Source: Desulfobulbaceae bacterium
Lineage (GTDB): Bacteria > Desulfobacterota > Desulfobulbia > Desulfobulbales > SURF-16
Assembly: GCA_023230525.1 (NCBI GenBank)
Contig: JALNXE010000003.1
Location: 24,197 to 88,196 of the forward strand
Length of the DNA: 64,000 nt
Direction of reading: 5' to 3'
Shown piece by piece: positions 35,270 to 43,838 of this stretch. The notes under the pieces are model-generated. The model worked only from the letters and a program-made list of their open reading frames with translations. It made no database searches and was not told where the DNA came from. Position 1 is the stretch's first letter. Every line of letters begins with the position of its first letter. The translations under genes were made by a program, and so were the position numbers.

Positions 35270-35884
35270 TTATCGCTGCTCTTTGACCGTTTTGATGATT
35301 TCGGTGACAGGCTGTCCATTCGGCGCCTTGGCGTCAGGGTGGAGTTTCACCAACTCCTCCCAGGTCTTGATTGCTCCGTCACGATCTTTCAGGTCATAGA
35401 GCTGCACGATACCCCGGTTAAACCTGGCGGTGGGATGGCTCGGGTCAACCGCCGTGGCCCGATCAAAGGCGGCAATCGCCTCTTTGGGGTTGCCATTGCG
35501 GCGATACATGACACCCAGGTCAGTCAGCACATCGGCATTGTTCGGGTTAAGAGCAAGGGATTTGTTGTAGGCCTCAATGGCCTTGCCGGGGTTGTCGCTG
35601 TCAAAATAATAATTTCCCAGCTGGGTCCAGGCCTCCATGTTGTCCGGGTGGGCAACCACCTCTTTTTCCAGGGCCAGTATTTTCTGGGTGATCTGCGGAT
35701 CAGCAGCCGGGGCCTGACCTTGCTGCTGCACGGCCTGTGGGGTGACGGCTGCCGGAGATGGACCGGATTTATAAACGCTGAAAACAATTCCTGCCAGAAA
35801 GCCGAAGGCAAGAGCGACCAGGGCAATAAACCACATTGTTTCTTTTTTTATATATCCGTCAGGGATGTTGGTGTTGTTTGTCAA
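35270..35884 (-). CDS. Membrane-anchored tetratricopeptide-repeat protein
   Basis: 204 residues. One N-terminal membrane helix lies at about 17-37 (ETMWFIALVALAFGFLAGIVF), followed by a Pro/Ala/Gln linker (about 42-62). Three to four TPR units fill the rest: EAWTQLGNYYFDSDNPGKAIEAYNKSL, ADVLTDLGVMYRRNGNPKEAIAAFDRA and TARFNRGIVQLYDLKDRDGAIKTWEEL. The TPR part should face the periplasm and bind protein partners. It resembles the TPR region of CcmH/NrfG-type proteins, but no cytochrome-maturation genes are nearby, so no specific role is assigned. Confidence 0.82.
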   Translation of the reverse strand: MTNNTNIPDGYIKKETMWFIALVALAFGFLAGIVFSVYKSGPSPAAVTPQAVQQQGQAPAADPQITQKILALEKEVVAHPDNMEAWTQLGNYYFDSDNPGKAIEAYNKSLALNPNNADVLTDLGVMYRRNGNPKEAIAAFDRATAVDPSHPTARFNRGIVQLYDLKDRDGAIKTWEELVKLHPDAKAPNGQPVTEIIKTVKEQR

Positions 35885-36267
35885 TTGTCTTACCTCACAG
35901 TTGCCTGATGATCAGTTTTGTTAGTGGCGGAAGGAGATCCCGGAGAAAAATTTGCGCAGATTTGAATATAAAAACATTATTCGTAATGGGCGTGGCGGTC
36001 AAGCTGAAAAGTTCAAAAAATTGAATCATGCCACAGATCCGGGGTAGAAAAAAATTGATTTCTCAGCGTAACGGCTAAAGAGGCATCAACGACTTTTAAA
36101 GAGGCATCAACGACTTTATAGCGAGATAACGACTGGTTGAGATCCCTCGCTCGAAAAAGGATGCTGGTGGCATATAACTTGTAATTACCCCAGGCATCAT
36201 TGCCATGATGGGAGGGGTGTTATTTTCCATTCCCCGGGCTGTCAACTCTCTGAATAAAGGAGGAGAT
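35885..36267. other. Non-coding region with a 21-bp perfect tandem duplication
   Basis: This separates the divergent TPR (minus) and NifX-like (plus) genes. TAAAGAGGCATCAACGACTTT occurs twice head-to-tail without spacer, at 36076-36096 and 36097-36117. No clear sigma-70 pair is seen; a TGGCAT-N5-TTGTA sequence at 36168-36183 only partly resembles a sigma-54 promoter. No ORF is supported. Confidence 0.6.
36076..36117. repeat. 21-bp exact tandem repeat (two copies)
   Basis: Two identical 21-bp units abut at 36076-36096 and 36097-36117. Each begins TAAAG and ends CTTT. The exact identity suggests a recent slippage duplication or a paired binding site upstream of the NifX-like gene. Confidence 0.9.
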
Positions 36268-36567
36268 ATGCGTATAGCCGTTGTGTCGAGTGACAGGAAA
36301 GTGGTGAACGAACGTTTTGGCACCGCAAAGAGATTTTTGATTTATGAGCAGACGGAAAACGGGCTGCAATTTGTGGGCGAACGGGTTTCGGAGCCGCTTT
36401 TCGCCGAGTTTTTTGATCAGGATATGTGTGAATGGATTGCCGATATAATCCAGGATTGCCAGAAAGTCTATATGACAACCATCAGTAAGACCGCGGAAAG
36501 GGCGGTAGCCAGCCGTGGCATTACCCCGGTGCTCTATCAGGGGCGGATCGACCAGATTATCCTCTAA
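36268..36567 (+). CDS. NifX/NafY-like (dinitrogenase iron-molybdenum cofactor biosynthesis family) protein
   Basis: 99 residues from the ATG at 36268, preceded by an extended Shine-Dalgarno AAAGGAGGAG. The frame is open 21 codons further upstream, but that ATG has no ribosome site. MRIAVVSSDRKVVNERFGTAKRFLIYE and the C-terminal RAVASRGITPVLYQGRIDQIIL fit the family, which binds Fe-S or Fe-Mo cofactor precursors. No nitrogenase gene is in the window, and stand-alone members are widespread in anaerobes with unclear function. Followed by a poly-C-flanked hairpin. Confidence 0.78.
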   Translation: MRIAVVSSDRKVVNERFGTAKRFLIYEQTENGLQFVGERVSEPLFAEFFDQDMCEWIADIIQDCQKVYMTTISKTAERAVASRGITPVLYQGRIDQIIL

Positions 36568-36582
36568 CTTGCCCGCTTCTCT

Positions 36583-36656
36583 CCCCCCCCCCAGGTTGTT
36601 AAAAGTGTCCAGGCTGGCGGTTCTGCCTGATTTTAACAACCTCGGGTTCCCCCCCC
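36583..36656 (+). terminator. Poly-C-flanked long hairpin downstream of the NifX-like gene
   Basis: A 12-bp perfect stem, AGGTTGTTAAAA (36593-36604) with TTTTAACAACCT (36631-36642), encloses an inner 5-bp stem CAGGC/GCCTG. It is flanked by C10 (36583-36592) and C8 (36649-36656). There is no T tract after it, so it is not a canonical terminator despite its position. It may protect the mRNA end or be a small repeat element. Confidence 0.55.
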
Positions 36657-36914
36657 AGCCTTGTCCTTGCCAATAATCATTTCCCGCAAAAAAACAGTAA
36701 CCAGGGCAATTTTCATCGCAACGCAGGAAATAACCGGACCGCTGATCCCCCCCGCTATTCCCGGGGCAAAATTTGCCAGCAGGCTTGCCTTGGGTAAAAT
36801 TCTTGCATGAATAAATTGATCCGGCGGTTATAAAGATGCATGAGAACGCTTTATTTGAGCTATGCCCTATGAGGCGATAATCAGTGCTTTGCGCAGGGCT
36901 TACAGGGATCGGTC
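36657..36914. other. Non-coding region, no recognised structure
   Basis: No ORF, RNA gene or clear promoter is recognised between the poly-C hairpin and the Smr gene. Confidence 0.4.
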
Positions 36915-37379
36915 GTGAAAAAGAAGATAACAAGACAGAAGGGCGGACTGCCGCGGTTAACGGATGATGATTTTCATTTCGGCGGTGATTTACCGGCACG
37001 GGAACAGGAATCCTTTGCCGCAATGTTTGATTCCACCTCTTTTGACAGGGAGGTTTTGGCGGTGATGAACAGCAGGCGGGCAGGGAAACCCGGTAAGAAA
37101 ATTATCTATCCCTCTCCTCAGGAACACTTGGATCTGCATGGATTAACCGGGCAGGAAGCCGAGGGTAAGGTGACGAATTTTCTGCTGACAGCTCGCCAAA
37201 AAGGGCTCAGGACCGTTGCCGTTATTACCGGCAAGGGCCTTCATTCCCAAGGGCTTCCTGTTCTGCGGGATCTGGTGGAAGGCATGGCAAAGGGCATGAA
37301 GGCCGGCGGGGAAATCAGAAATTATGTATGGGAAAACGGTCAACGGGAAAGTAGCGGGGCCATCATTATCTATTTATAG
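36915..37379 (+). CDS. Smr (MutS2 C-terminal-like) domain protein
   Basis: 154 residues starting at GTG. After a basic, flexible N-terminus (about 1-70), the Smr domain begins with HLDLHGLTGQEAEGKV and contains VAVITGKGLHSQGLPVLRDLV, the LDLHG and TGKG motifs of Smr nicking endonucleases. It ends GAIIIYL. Single-domain Smr proteins in bacteria are linked to DNA recombination or, more recently, to rescue of collided ribosomes; which applies here is unknown. It converges with the 37374-38219 gene, overlapping by 6 bp. Confidence 0.85.
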   Translation: MKKKITRQKGGLPRLTDDDFHFGGDLPAREQESFAAMFDSTSFDREVLAVMNSRRAGKPGKKIIYPSPQEHLDLHGLTGQEAEGKVTNFLLTARQKGLRTVAVITGKGLHSQGLPVLRDLVEGMAKGMKAGGEIRNYVWENGQRESSGAIIIYL

Positions 37380-38219
37380 GTTGTAGGGCGAGTGCAGCAT
37401 CTCCCTGATTTTCAAGATAATCTCCTTGTCCGGATTAAAGGGCGAGGCAGGACTCTCCGGCAACGGGATGTAGTTGCTGAGGGCAAAGGGGGTGGGGGCG
37501 ATGTTCAGATTGTAGGCTTGGACCAGCAGGGATTCCAGGTTGACCGCATCGGCAATATTGTAGGCCAGCAGGGTTTGCAGCGCCCGGTCATTGCCGCTGC
37601 GGGTAAATTCCTGCCAGAGAAGCACTGCCCAGTAGCCGTCAACTCCTTCCAGCCCCATCCTGTTGATCCCCAGTTGTTTTTCGCAGCCTTTCAGGCCGCC
37701 CCGGTAGCCCAGCCTGGCCAGAATGTAGCGCAAATCGATATGCACCTGTCTGAGCCGGGTCTGCAGGCATGATTCTATCACCGGCACGTCGAAACTTTTG
37801 CCGTTGTAGGTAACGATAACCTCATAATCCGCGATGTCCCCGATGAACTGTTCCAGGTTGCGGCCCTGGACGTAGGTGCGGATTGTCCGGCCATCGTAAA
37901 GGGCGATGGTGGTGATTTCACACAGCTCCGGACCCATGCCGTTGGTCTCGATATCAAGAAAGGCTGTCCTGTCGCGAAAATGGGGGAAAAGGCGCCAGTG
38001 ATGACTTGGCTGCAGGAGTTTTGCGTAAAATAAGGCTGAGCCGTCCTGCTGCTCAAGATAGTGTTGCAGATGGTAGGTGATGAGATTGATCTTTGCCTGT
38101 GGCAGGTTGGGCGGAAAGGGAGGCTGCCATTGCTCCCAGGTATGAATACCGGACCGCCAGATCTGTTTTTCCGTTTTTTCGCCGATGCCCGGGATGTGGA
38201 GAAAGGTGTTATGAAGCAT
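37374..38219 (-). CDS. YprB-like RNase H-fold 3'-5' exonuclease
   Basis: 281 residues. A helix-hairpin-helix-like start (IPGIGEKTEKQIWRSGI) precedes a DEDD-type exonuclease domain with TAFLDIETNGMGPE (first Asp/Glu pair), VTYNGKSFDVPVIE (second Asp) and YNIADAVNLESL (third). This arrangement matches the YprB/RNase_H_2 group. Substrate is unknown; a role in DNA or RNA repair is plausible. The gene lies downstream of glnN but is separated from it by two hairpins. Confidence 0.82.
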   Translation of the reverse strand: MLHNTFLHIPGIGEKTEKQIWRSGIHTWEQWQPPFPPNLPQAKINLITYHLQHYLEQQDGSALFYAKLLQPSHHWRLFPHFRDRTAFLDIETNGMGPELCEITTIALYDGRTIRTYVQGRNLEQFIGDIADYEVIVTYNGKSFDVPVIESCLQTRLRQVHIDLRYILARLGYRGGLKGCEKQLGINRMGLEGVDGYWAVLLWQEFTRSGNDRALQTLLAYNIADAVNLESLLVQAYNLNIAPTPFALSNYIPLPESPASPFNPDKEIILKIREMLHSPYNL

Positions 38220-38247
38220 AGGATATCACCGCAGGGGGAGGAGCATG

Positions 38248-38281
38248 AAAAAGGCCCGGGATGCTGAACAAATCCCGGGCC
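38248..38281 (-). terminator. Distal intrinsic terminator after glnN
   Basis: On the minus strand GGCCCGGGAT/ATCCCGGGCC (38253-38281) forms a perfect 10-bp stem with a 9-nt loop and is followed by TTTTTC. It stops transcripts coming from glnN before the YprB-like gene. Confidence 0.85.
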
Positions 38282-38330
38282 ATCTTGCCTTGTGTCTCAC
38301 TGCCAGGCGCCGACCCGGCAGGTGGAAACG

Positions 38331-38381
38331 AAAAATTTACCGGCAGCAGAGAGGGTACTGCTGTACTCCTCTCTGCTGCCG
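38331..38381 (-). terminator. Proximal long hairpin/terminator after glnN
   Basis: A perfect 14-bp stem, CGGCAGCAGAGAGG (38341-38354) with CCTCTCTGCTGCCG (38368-38381), has a further GTAC/GTAC pairing in the loop. On the minus strand it is followed by TAAATTTTT. It begins 22 bp after the glnN stop and is the first of two tandem stops. Confidence 0.7.
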
Positions 38382-38402
38382 CGGTTTCGTCCTGCTTTCG
38401 AA

Positions 38403-40535
38403 TTACAGTTTAAACAGCATGTCGCTGTAAACCGGCACTGGCCAGAGATCGCTGGGCATCAGCACCTCAATTGCGTCAATGTCGGCCCGCAGGTCGTTTA
38501 AACAGGGCCGCACTTTGTCGCGGAAGGCCACGGCCTGTTTCTCCACCTTGTCAATGGCTTGAGACTTAATTGTCTCTTCTTCGAGTTTTTTGAGTTTCTT
38601 GTTTGCCGAAGTAAGCAGATTGCCGATGGATTCCAGCAGTTCCTTCTGCACGGAGGCTGACTTACCCGCCACTGCCATGGAATTGCCGAGCTCGGTCATG
38701 TAGCGGATCGCAGCGGGGAAATAGAGTCTGCGCACCATCTGCATGGCGGTCTGCGCCTCGATATTGATATGTTTTGAGAACTGTTCCGTGTAGATGTCGT
38801 AGCGGGAGTGCAGCTCTTCCTTGCTGAGGACATTGTATTTGGCAAACAGTTTGAGGGCCTTGGGGGTGATAAAAGACTTCAGGGCGTCAACAGTGGTCTT
38901 GGTGTTGGGAAGGCCCCTTTTTCCAGCTTCTTTCTCCCAATCCGGGCTGTAGTTGTTGCCGTTGAAGATAATTTTCTCATGGTTTTTCACGGTGTCTTTA
39001 ATAATATTGAGTATCTCGGCGTTGATGTCCTTGGACTTCTCAAGCCGGGTGGCGATCTCATCAAGCGCCTCGGCGGCGATGGTGTTCAGGGCCACATTGG
39101 GGCCGGAAATCGACTGGGATGAACCGACCATGCGGAATTCGAATTTGTTGCCGGTAAAGGCAAAGGGGGAGGTGCGATTGCGGTCGGTATTGTCCTTCGG
39201 CAACTCAGGCAGGGTATCAACGCCGATCTTCAGGAACGCATCGCCTTTTTTAGGGGCCTTCTCACCTTTGGCCAGATTGAAAAGAATGTCGGAGAGTTCA
39301 TCGCCGAGGAATACGGAAATAATGGCCGGAGGTGCCTCGTTGGCGCCTAAACGGTGATCGTTGCCGGAACTGCCGCAGGTGGCGCGCATGATGTCGGCAT
39401 GGCTGTCCACGGCTTTCAGCAGGGCGCAGAGGAAAACCAGGAACTGGGCATTGTCCTCAGGGGTTGTGCCGGGCTCCAGCAGGTTGATGCCGTCATCGGT
39501 GCTCAAAGACCAGTTATTGTGCTTGCCGGACCCGTTGACTCCGGCATAGGGTTTTTCGTGCAGCAGGCAGACCATGCCGTGGCGCAGGGCAACCTTCTGC
39601 ATGGTTTCCATGACCAGCTGATTGTGATCAGCCGCGATGTTGGTGGTGGCGAAAACGGGTGCCATCTCATACTGGGCGGGCGCGACCTCGTTATGTTTGG
39701 TTTTGGAGGTGATGCCCATTTTCCACAGTTCAATGTCAAGATCCTTCATGAATGCGGAAACACGATCCTTGATGGAGCCGAAATACTGGTCTTCAAGCTC
39801 CTGTCCCTTGGGGGCGGGTGCGCCGAAAAGCGTTCTGCCGCAGGTCAGGAGATCAAGGCGATTCAGATAGTACTCTTTTTCCACCAGGAAATACTCCTGC
39901 TCGGAGCCAACCGTAGAGGTGACTCTGCTGGAGGTGTCGTTGCCGAGGGCCTTCAGCACACGCAGGGACTGGGTGGATACCGCGGCCATGGACCGCAGGA
40001 GCGGGGTTTTTTTATCCAGGGCCTCGCCCTTGTAGGAACAGAAGGCGGTTGGGATACACAGGGTAACATTGCCTGCGGCGTCTTCTTTCAGGAAGGCCGG
40101 CGAGGTGCAGTCCCAGGCGGTATAACCGCGGGCCTCAAAGGTGGCGCGCAGCCCGCCGCTGGGGAAAGATGAGGCGTCCGGTTCGCCCTGAATGAGCTGT
40201 TTGCCGGAGAACTCCATGATCACGCTGCCATCTAAGGTCGGGGCAATAAAGGAATCATGTTTTTCAGCAGTTGAGCCGGTAAGGGGTTGAAACCAGTGAG
40301 TATAGTGGGTGGCGCCTTTCTCAATGGCCCAATCCTTCATGGCATTGGCGACTACGGCCGCTGTCTCCGGCTGCAGAGAAGCCCCCATTTCGATGGTTTT
40401 TTTCAGCGCCTTGTATGTCTCCTTGGGCAGTCTCTCTTTCATGATTTTTTCGTTGAAGACATTTGAGCCGAAAAGCCCTGGTACGTTGATGTTGATAAGA
40501 TCAGGGCAGCTTCCGTAGTTACATTCGGTACACAT
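38403..40535 (-). CDS. glnN: Type III glutamine synthetase (GlnN)
   Basis: 710 residues from the ATG at 40535 (AAGGAG about 7 nt upstream); the frame stays open 28 codons further but without a ribosome site. The size and the motifs FPSGGLRATFEARGYTAWD, SEQEYFLVEKEYY, TKHNEVAPAQYEMAP, GVNGSGKHNNWSL and NRTSPFAFTGNKFEFRMVGSSQS identify the GSIII family, distinct from the ~470-residue GlnA. It condenses glutamate and ammonium with ATP. GSIII lacks the adenylylation site of GSI, so control by GlnE is not expected. Placed after glnD-glnB-amtB on the same strand. Confidence 0.95.
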   Translation of the reverse strand: MCTECNYGSCPDLININVPGLFGSNVFNEKIMKERLPKETYKALKKTIEMGASLQPETAAVVANAMKDWAIEKGATHYTHWFQPLTGSTAEKHDSFIAPTLDGSVIMEFSGKQLIQGEPDASSFPSGGLRATFEARGYTAWDCTSPAFLKEDAAGNVTLCIPTAFCSYKGEALDKKTPLLRSMAAVSTQSLRVLKALGNDTSSRVTSTVGSEQEYFLVEKEYYLNRLDLLTCGRTLFGAPAPKGQELEDQYFGSIKDRVSAFMKDLDIELWKMGITSKTKHNEVAPAQYEMAPVFATTNIAADHNQLVMETMQKVALRHGMVCLLHEKPYAGVNGSGKHNNWSLSTDDGINLLEPGTTPEDNAQFLVFLCALLKAVDSHADIMRATCGSSGNDHRLGANEAPPAIISVFLGDELSDILFNLAKGEKAPKKGDAFLKIGVDTLPELPKDNTDRNRTSPFAFTGNKFEFRMVGSSQSISGPNVALNTIAAEALDEIATRLEKSKDINAEILNIIKDTVKNHEKIIFNGNNYSPDWEKEAGKRGLPNTKTTVDALKSFITPKALKLFAKYNVLSKEELHSRYDIYTEQFSKHINIEAQTAMQMVRRLYFPAAIRYMTELGNSMAVAGKSASVQKELLESIGNLLTSANKKLKKLEEETIKSQAIDKVEKQAVAFRDKVRPCLNDLRADIDAIEVLMPSDLWPVPVYSDMLFKL

Positions 40536-40862
40536 TGTTGTTTCTCCTTGCATAATGATTGCTGAATAATGATCCCCACTGCAGGGAATATTCATGTTCT
40601 CAGGATGGTTTCGCTGCAAGTTCTCTCATGCCTGTGGCTGATGCCTGAGGTCTTGCTCGACTAATCGCAGTATGTCCATGTGTTTCATCCAAATTCTGTG
40701 ACGCCTTGCATAAAAAAGTCTCACCAGGAGTTTTCCGGTGCACTTCAAGTTACATTGCTGAACAGGTCCTAATTTTCCATATTCCGCAGCGAGTGGCAAG
40801 TTTTTTATTTATTACATAATTGTAAAATAAAAAAACGGGAATACATAAATTTTGGTAAAACT
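40536..40862 (-). other. glnN upstream region
   Basis: 327 bp between glnD and glnN, AT-rich at its glnD end. It must hold any separate glnN promoter; I find no convincing sigma-70 or sigma-54 pair. A TTACATAATTGTAA dyad lies at 40812-40825, and its 12-bp core ACATAATTGTAA recurs upstream of amtB. Confidence 0.5.
40812..40825. promoter_or_regulatory. Dyad TTACATAATTGTAA upstream of glnN
   Basis: A near-perfect dyad about 280 bp upstream of the glnN start. The 12-bp core is identical to 45223-45234 upstream of amtB, suggesting a shared regulator binding site. Such AT-rich dyads can also occur by chance. Confidence 0.35.
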
Positions 40863-43385
40863 TCAGGCTGCAGCATGAAGCAGGCCGTTTTTTATCTCAT
40901 TTTTGAAGGACGGCTCCTCGATTTTAAGACCCTGGTGATCCAGTACATAAAAAACATCCACGACCTGGTCGGCCTTGGTGCCGATTTTGGCCCGAAAGGT
41001 GTTGATGCCGAAATCAGACAGGGTGCGGGTAATATCGTAAAGCAGGCCCGGCCTATTTACGGCATATACTTCAATAACCGTGAAATTGTCAGAGGCGACC
41101 GGATCAATGATCACCTTGGCCGGCGGCCGCTGGCTCAGCTGGGTGGGCGCGGCGCCCAGAGCGGTCAGCTTTTGATGAAGGCGATGGGTGAGCCCGATTC
41201 TGAAATGGATCGCCTTGCCCAGGTCATCCTCCAGGGTCTGCCAGTTCTGGTCCTCGAATTGATTGTCCAGCATCGATGTGACATGAAGAATATCAACAAT
41301 CGTGCCATCGAGCCAGGTGTAAATCTGCGCGGCAAGAACCTTCAGATTGTGCAGGGCCATCACCCCGCAGATTTTGCTCAAGATGCCGGGTCTGTCCTGG
41401 GCCATGATCAGGATTGACCAGTGGCCTTTCTCCTGGCTTGGTTTGACGATCACCTCCTGTTTCTTCAATTCTTCATGGAGGCGTATATGACTGACAACCT
41501 CATCAGGAGAGTTGCCGAGCAGGTAGTCATCCGGCAGGATTTTCAAGGGAACCGCCGGGCTGTCGCCGAGCAGGGCGGCCACTTGGCCTCTCATCCAGGC
41601 AATCTCCTGCCGCGGATCAGGCAGGGTGAGGTCGTCACGACTTAAGGTGTTCGCTACCTTCAGGTAAAGTTCCAGCAACAGCGCCGCCTTCCAGTCCGAC
41701 CAGGCTGAGGGGCCTGTTGCTTTCGCATCGGCGATGGTCAGCAGGTAAAGCATGGTCAGCCGGTCCGGGTCATTAAGCTGTTTGGCGCAACGGAGAATGA
41801 GGCCTTCATCTTCCAGATCCCGGCGTTGGGCGATTTCCGCTAAAAAAAGATGCTCGCGGACCAGAAAGGTGAGGCAGTTAATGTCAGCCTCGGGCATACC
41901 CAGCCGTTTGCCGATATCGTTTGCCAGTTCAGCGCCGTATTCCGCATGGTTTTTGCCGTAACCTTTGCCGATATCATGCAGCAGGGCCGCAAGGAACAGG
42001 ATATACGGTGAAGGAACGGTGATGAAAAGCGGATGCTCGAGCGAGCGGAGCTGATTGACCTCCTCAACCGTTTGCAGCAGATGGCGGTCCACCGTGAAAA
42101 CATGATAGATGTCATGCTGGGCCAGGGATTTCAGGTGAAGAAATTCAGGGATATAGGCGGAGAGCAGGCCGCTTTCCAGCATGTCGGTCAGGGCCGGCAG
42201 CGGATTTGGCCCCTGGATGGTTTCCAGGAAGGCCTTGTTCATCCTTTTGGAATTCCGTGTTTTTATTCCGAGAAGATGCAGATTGCCGCTGATGAGTTTT
42301 TTGGTGCGGTGGTGCAGGGGGTTGCCGGTCTGGGCAACATGGGTGAAGGCCCGCATGAGGAGATAGGGGCGCTTGGCCGCCAGCTCGATGTCCGTCAGAT
42401 GGATGCGCCCCTGGCGGAGGGTGATTCCCTTTTCCAGTTCCTTGTCCTGCTGCTTGCCGGTTTGCCCAAGCCCCAGCACCTCTGTCGCGTGCTCGAAGAA
42501 GAGGTCTGAGGTCAGAGCGATTGTCTGCAGCTGGGCATGGATGTCGCGCATGAAGCGCTCTACCCCGAGCATGCCCTGTTCGTCTTTATAGCCGAAGGCC
42601 TTGGCCATCTCCTCCTGGTGCTCGAAGAAAAGCTGATCGTTTTTGCGGCCGCTGATGTAATGGAGCCGGTTTCGTATTTTGATCAGGGTGTCGCTGGCCT
42701 GGTCAAATGCCTGCAGTTCTTCTGTTGATATCAGTCCGGCCCTTTCCAGGTCCTGAGACTGTTTGAGGTTGAAAAGAACCTGGGCTGACCAGAGCATGGC
42801 CTGGATGTCGCGGAAACCGCCTCGGCTCTCCTTGATATGGGGCTCAAGCAGATAGGTGTGGTTGCCGAAGCGCTCATGGCGTTTCTGCCGATGAAAAAGC
42901 ATGTCCTGCAAAAAGGTTTTGCGCTGGCCCGTCACAAATTTTTGCTGGAAATCCGCCAGCAGAGCGGTGAAAAGATCGTTGGAGCCGGCAATGAGCCTTG
43001 CGTCAAGCAGGGAGACCAGCAGAAAAAAATCTTTGCCGGCCTCTTCGATACAGGCGGCCGGCGTTCTTACCCCGTGCCCAACCTCCAGGCCGGCATCCCA
43101 CAGCGGATAAAATATGGCTTCAGTCACGGTATTGAGCTGTTTTTCCGCGGCCGGGCGGTAAAGCAGCATGAGGTCGATATCCGAGTAAGGGAAAAGTTCC
43201 TTTCTGCCGTATCCTCCCAAGGCAACCAGGCACATGTTTTCCGGGTCTGCGCCGCTCTCCCTGAAATAATCCTGGAGTGCCGCATCCATGAGCCCGGTGT
43301 GTCTTGCCAGCAGGGCATGCCCGCTTAACCCCTGGCGCCACAAGGTCTCCAGGGCATCACGTCTGGCGCGCAGCTCCGTCACCAT
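40863..43385 (-). CDS. glnD: [Protein-PII] uridylyltransferase / uridylyl-removing enzyme
   Basis: 840 residues. Nucleotidyltransferase motif GGYG (57-60) with SDID (68-71); a central HD hydrolase domain (LAALLHDIGKGYGKNHAEYG); and two C-terminal ACT domains (VKPSQEKGHWSILIMAQDRPGILSKI split, and VIEVYAVNRPGLLYDITRTL) that sense glutamine. It uridylylates PII when nitrogen is scarce and removes UMP when glutamine is high. Its ATG follows the glnB stop with no gap, so the two are coupled. Confidence 0.96.
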   Translation of the reverse strand: MVTELRARRDALETLWRQGLSGHALLARHTGLMDAALQDYFRESGADPENMCLVALGGYGRKELFPYSDIDLMLLYRPAAEKQLNTVTEAIFYPLWDAGLEVGHGVRTPAACIEEAGKDFFLLVSLLDARLIAGSNDLFTALLADFQQKFVTGQRKTFLQDMLFHRQKRHERFGNHTYLLEPHIKESRGGFRDIQAMLWSAQVLFNLKQSQDLERAGLISTEELQAFDQASDTLIKIRNRLHYISGRKNDQLFFEHQEEMAKAFGYKDEQGMLGVERFMRDIHAQLQTIALTSDLFFEHATEVLGLGQTGKQQDKELEKGITLRQGRIHLTDIELAAKRPYLLMRAFTHVAQTGNPLHHRTKKLISGNLHLLGIKTRNSKRMNKAFLETIQGPNPLPALTDMLESGLLSAYIPEFLHLKSLAQHDIYHVFTVDRHLLQTVEEVNQLRSLEHPLFITVPSPYILFLAALLHDIGKGYGKNHAEYGAELANDIGKRLGMPEADINCLTFLVREHLFLAEIAQRRDLEDEGLILRCAKQLNDPDRLTMLYLLTIADAKATGPSAWSDWKAALLLELYLKVANTLSRDDLTLPDPRQEIAWMRGQVAALLGDSPAVPLKILPDDYLLGNSPDEVVSHIRLHEELKKQEVIVKPSQEKGHWSILIMAQDRPGILSKICGVMALHNLKVLAAQIYTWLDGTIVDILHVTSMLDNQFEDQNWQTLEDDLGKAIHFRIGLTHRLHQKLTALGAAPTQLSQRPPAKVIIDPVASDNFTVIEVYAVNRPGLLYDITRTLSDFGINTFRAKIGTKADQVVDVFYVLDHQGLKIEEPSFKNEIKNGLLHAAA

Positions 43386-43724
43386 TTAGATGGCTTCCTC
43401 GCCGGTTTCGCCGGTTCGTACCCGAATGACCTCTTCCACCGGCAACACAAAGATTTTGCCGTCGCCGATCTTGCCGGTCAATGCCGCCTTGCGGATTACC
43501 TCGACGATTTCACGGACCTGATCGTTGCTGACAATAAGTTCCAACTTGACCTTGGGGATGAAATCAACCACGTATTCAGCTCCCCGGTATATCTCCTTGT
43601 GGCCTTTCTGGCGGCCGTAGCCCTTCACTTCGGTAAGGGTCATGCCCTTGACGCCCAGCTGGTTGAGGGCATCTTTCACATCGTCAAGCTTGAAGGGTTT
43701 GATGATTGCCTCGATTTTTTTCAT
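43386..43724 (-). CDS. glnB: Nitrogen regulatory protein P-II
   Basis: 112 residues, exact family length. The T-loop contains the uridylylation site Tyr51 in GHKEIYRGAEYVVDFIPK. The B-loop TGKIGDGKIFV and the C-loop near VIRVRTGE bind ATP/ADP and 2-oxoglutarate. Placement after amtB is typical of GlnK, the PII form that blocks AmtB, so it may serve as GlnK; with one copy visible the distinction is moot. It is the substrate of the adjacent GlnD. Confidence 0.97.
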   Translation of the reverse strand: MKKIEAIIKPFKLDDVKDALNQLGVKGMTLTEVKGYGRQKGHKEIYRGAEYVVDFIPKVKLELIVSNDQVREIVEVIRKAALTGKIGDGKIFVLPVEEVIRVRTGETGEEAI

Positions 43725-43751
43725 GGAGGACTCCTTGTGTGGATAAAGTTA

Positions 43752-43796
43752 TTCTTTGCGGGTTTACATGATAATTTTTTATACTACCGCAAAGAA
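43752..43796. promoter_or_regulatory. 10-bp inverted repeat between amtB and glnB
   Basis: TTCTTTGCGG (43752-43761) pairs perfectly with CCGCAAAGAA (43787-43796) across a 25-nt AT-rich loop. It lies in the 114-bp gap after amtB and before glnB on the minus strand. There is no T tract, so it may be an mRNA processing or stabilising hairpin that sets the amtB:glnB ratio, or an operator. Confidence 0.45.
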
Positions 43797-43838
43797 CACG
43801 CTGCTCTAAATAATTTTTTGGCTTTGCTAGACATTACT

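Noticed and set aside
36168..36183. TGGCAT-N5-TTGTA as a sigma-54 promoter for the NifX-like gene
   Set aside because: The invariant GC of the -12 box is GT here, so it is unlikely to work.
40536..40815. Sigma-54 promoter for glnN
   Set aside because: Scanned for -24/-12 pairs with correct spacing; only mis-spaced matches were found (for example TGCAAG...ATGCC with 3 extra bp).
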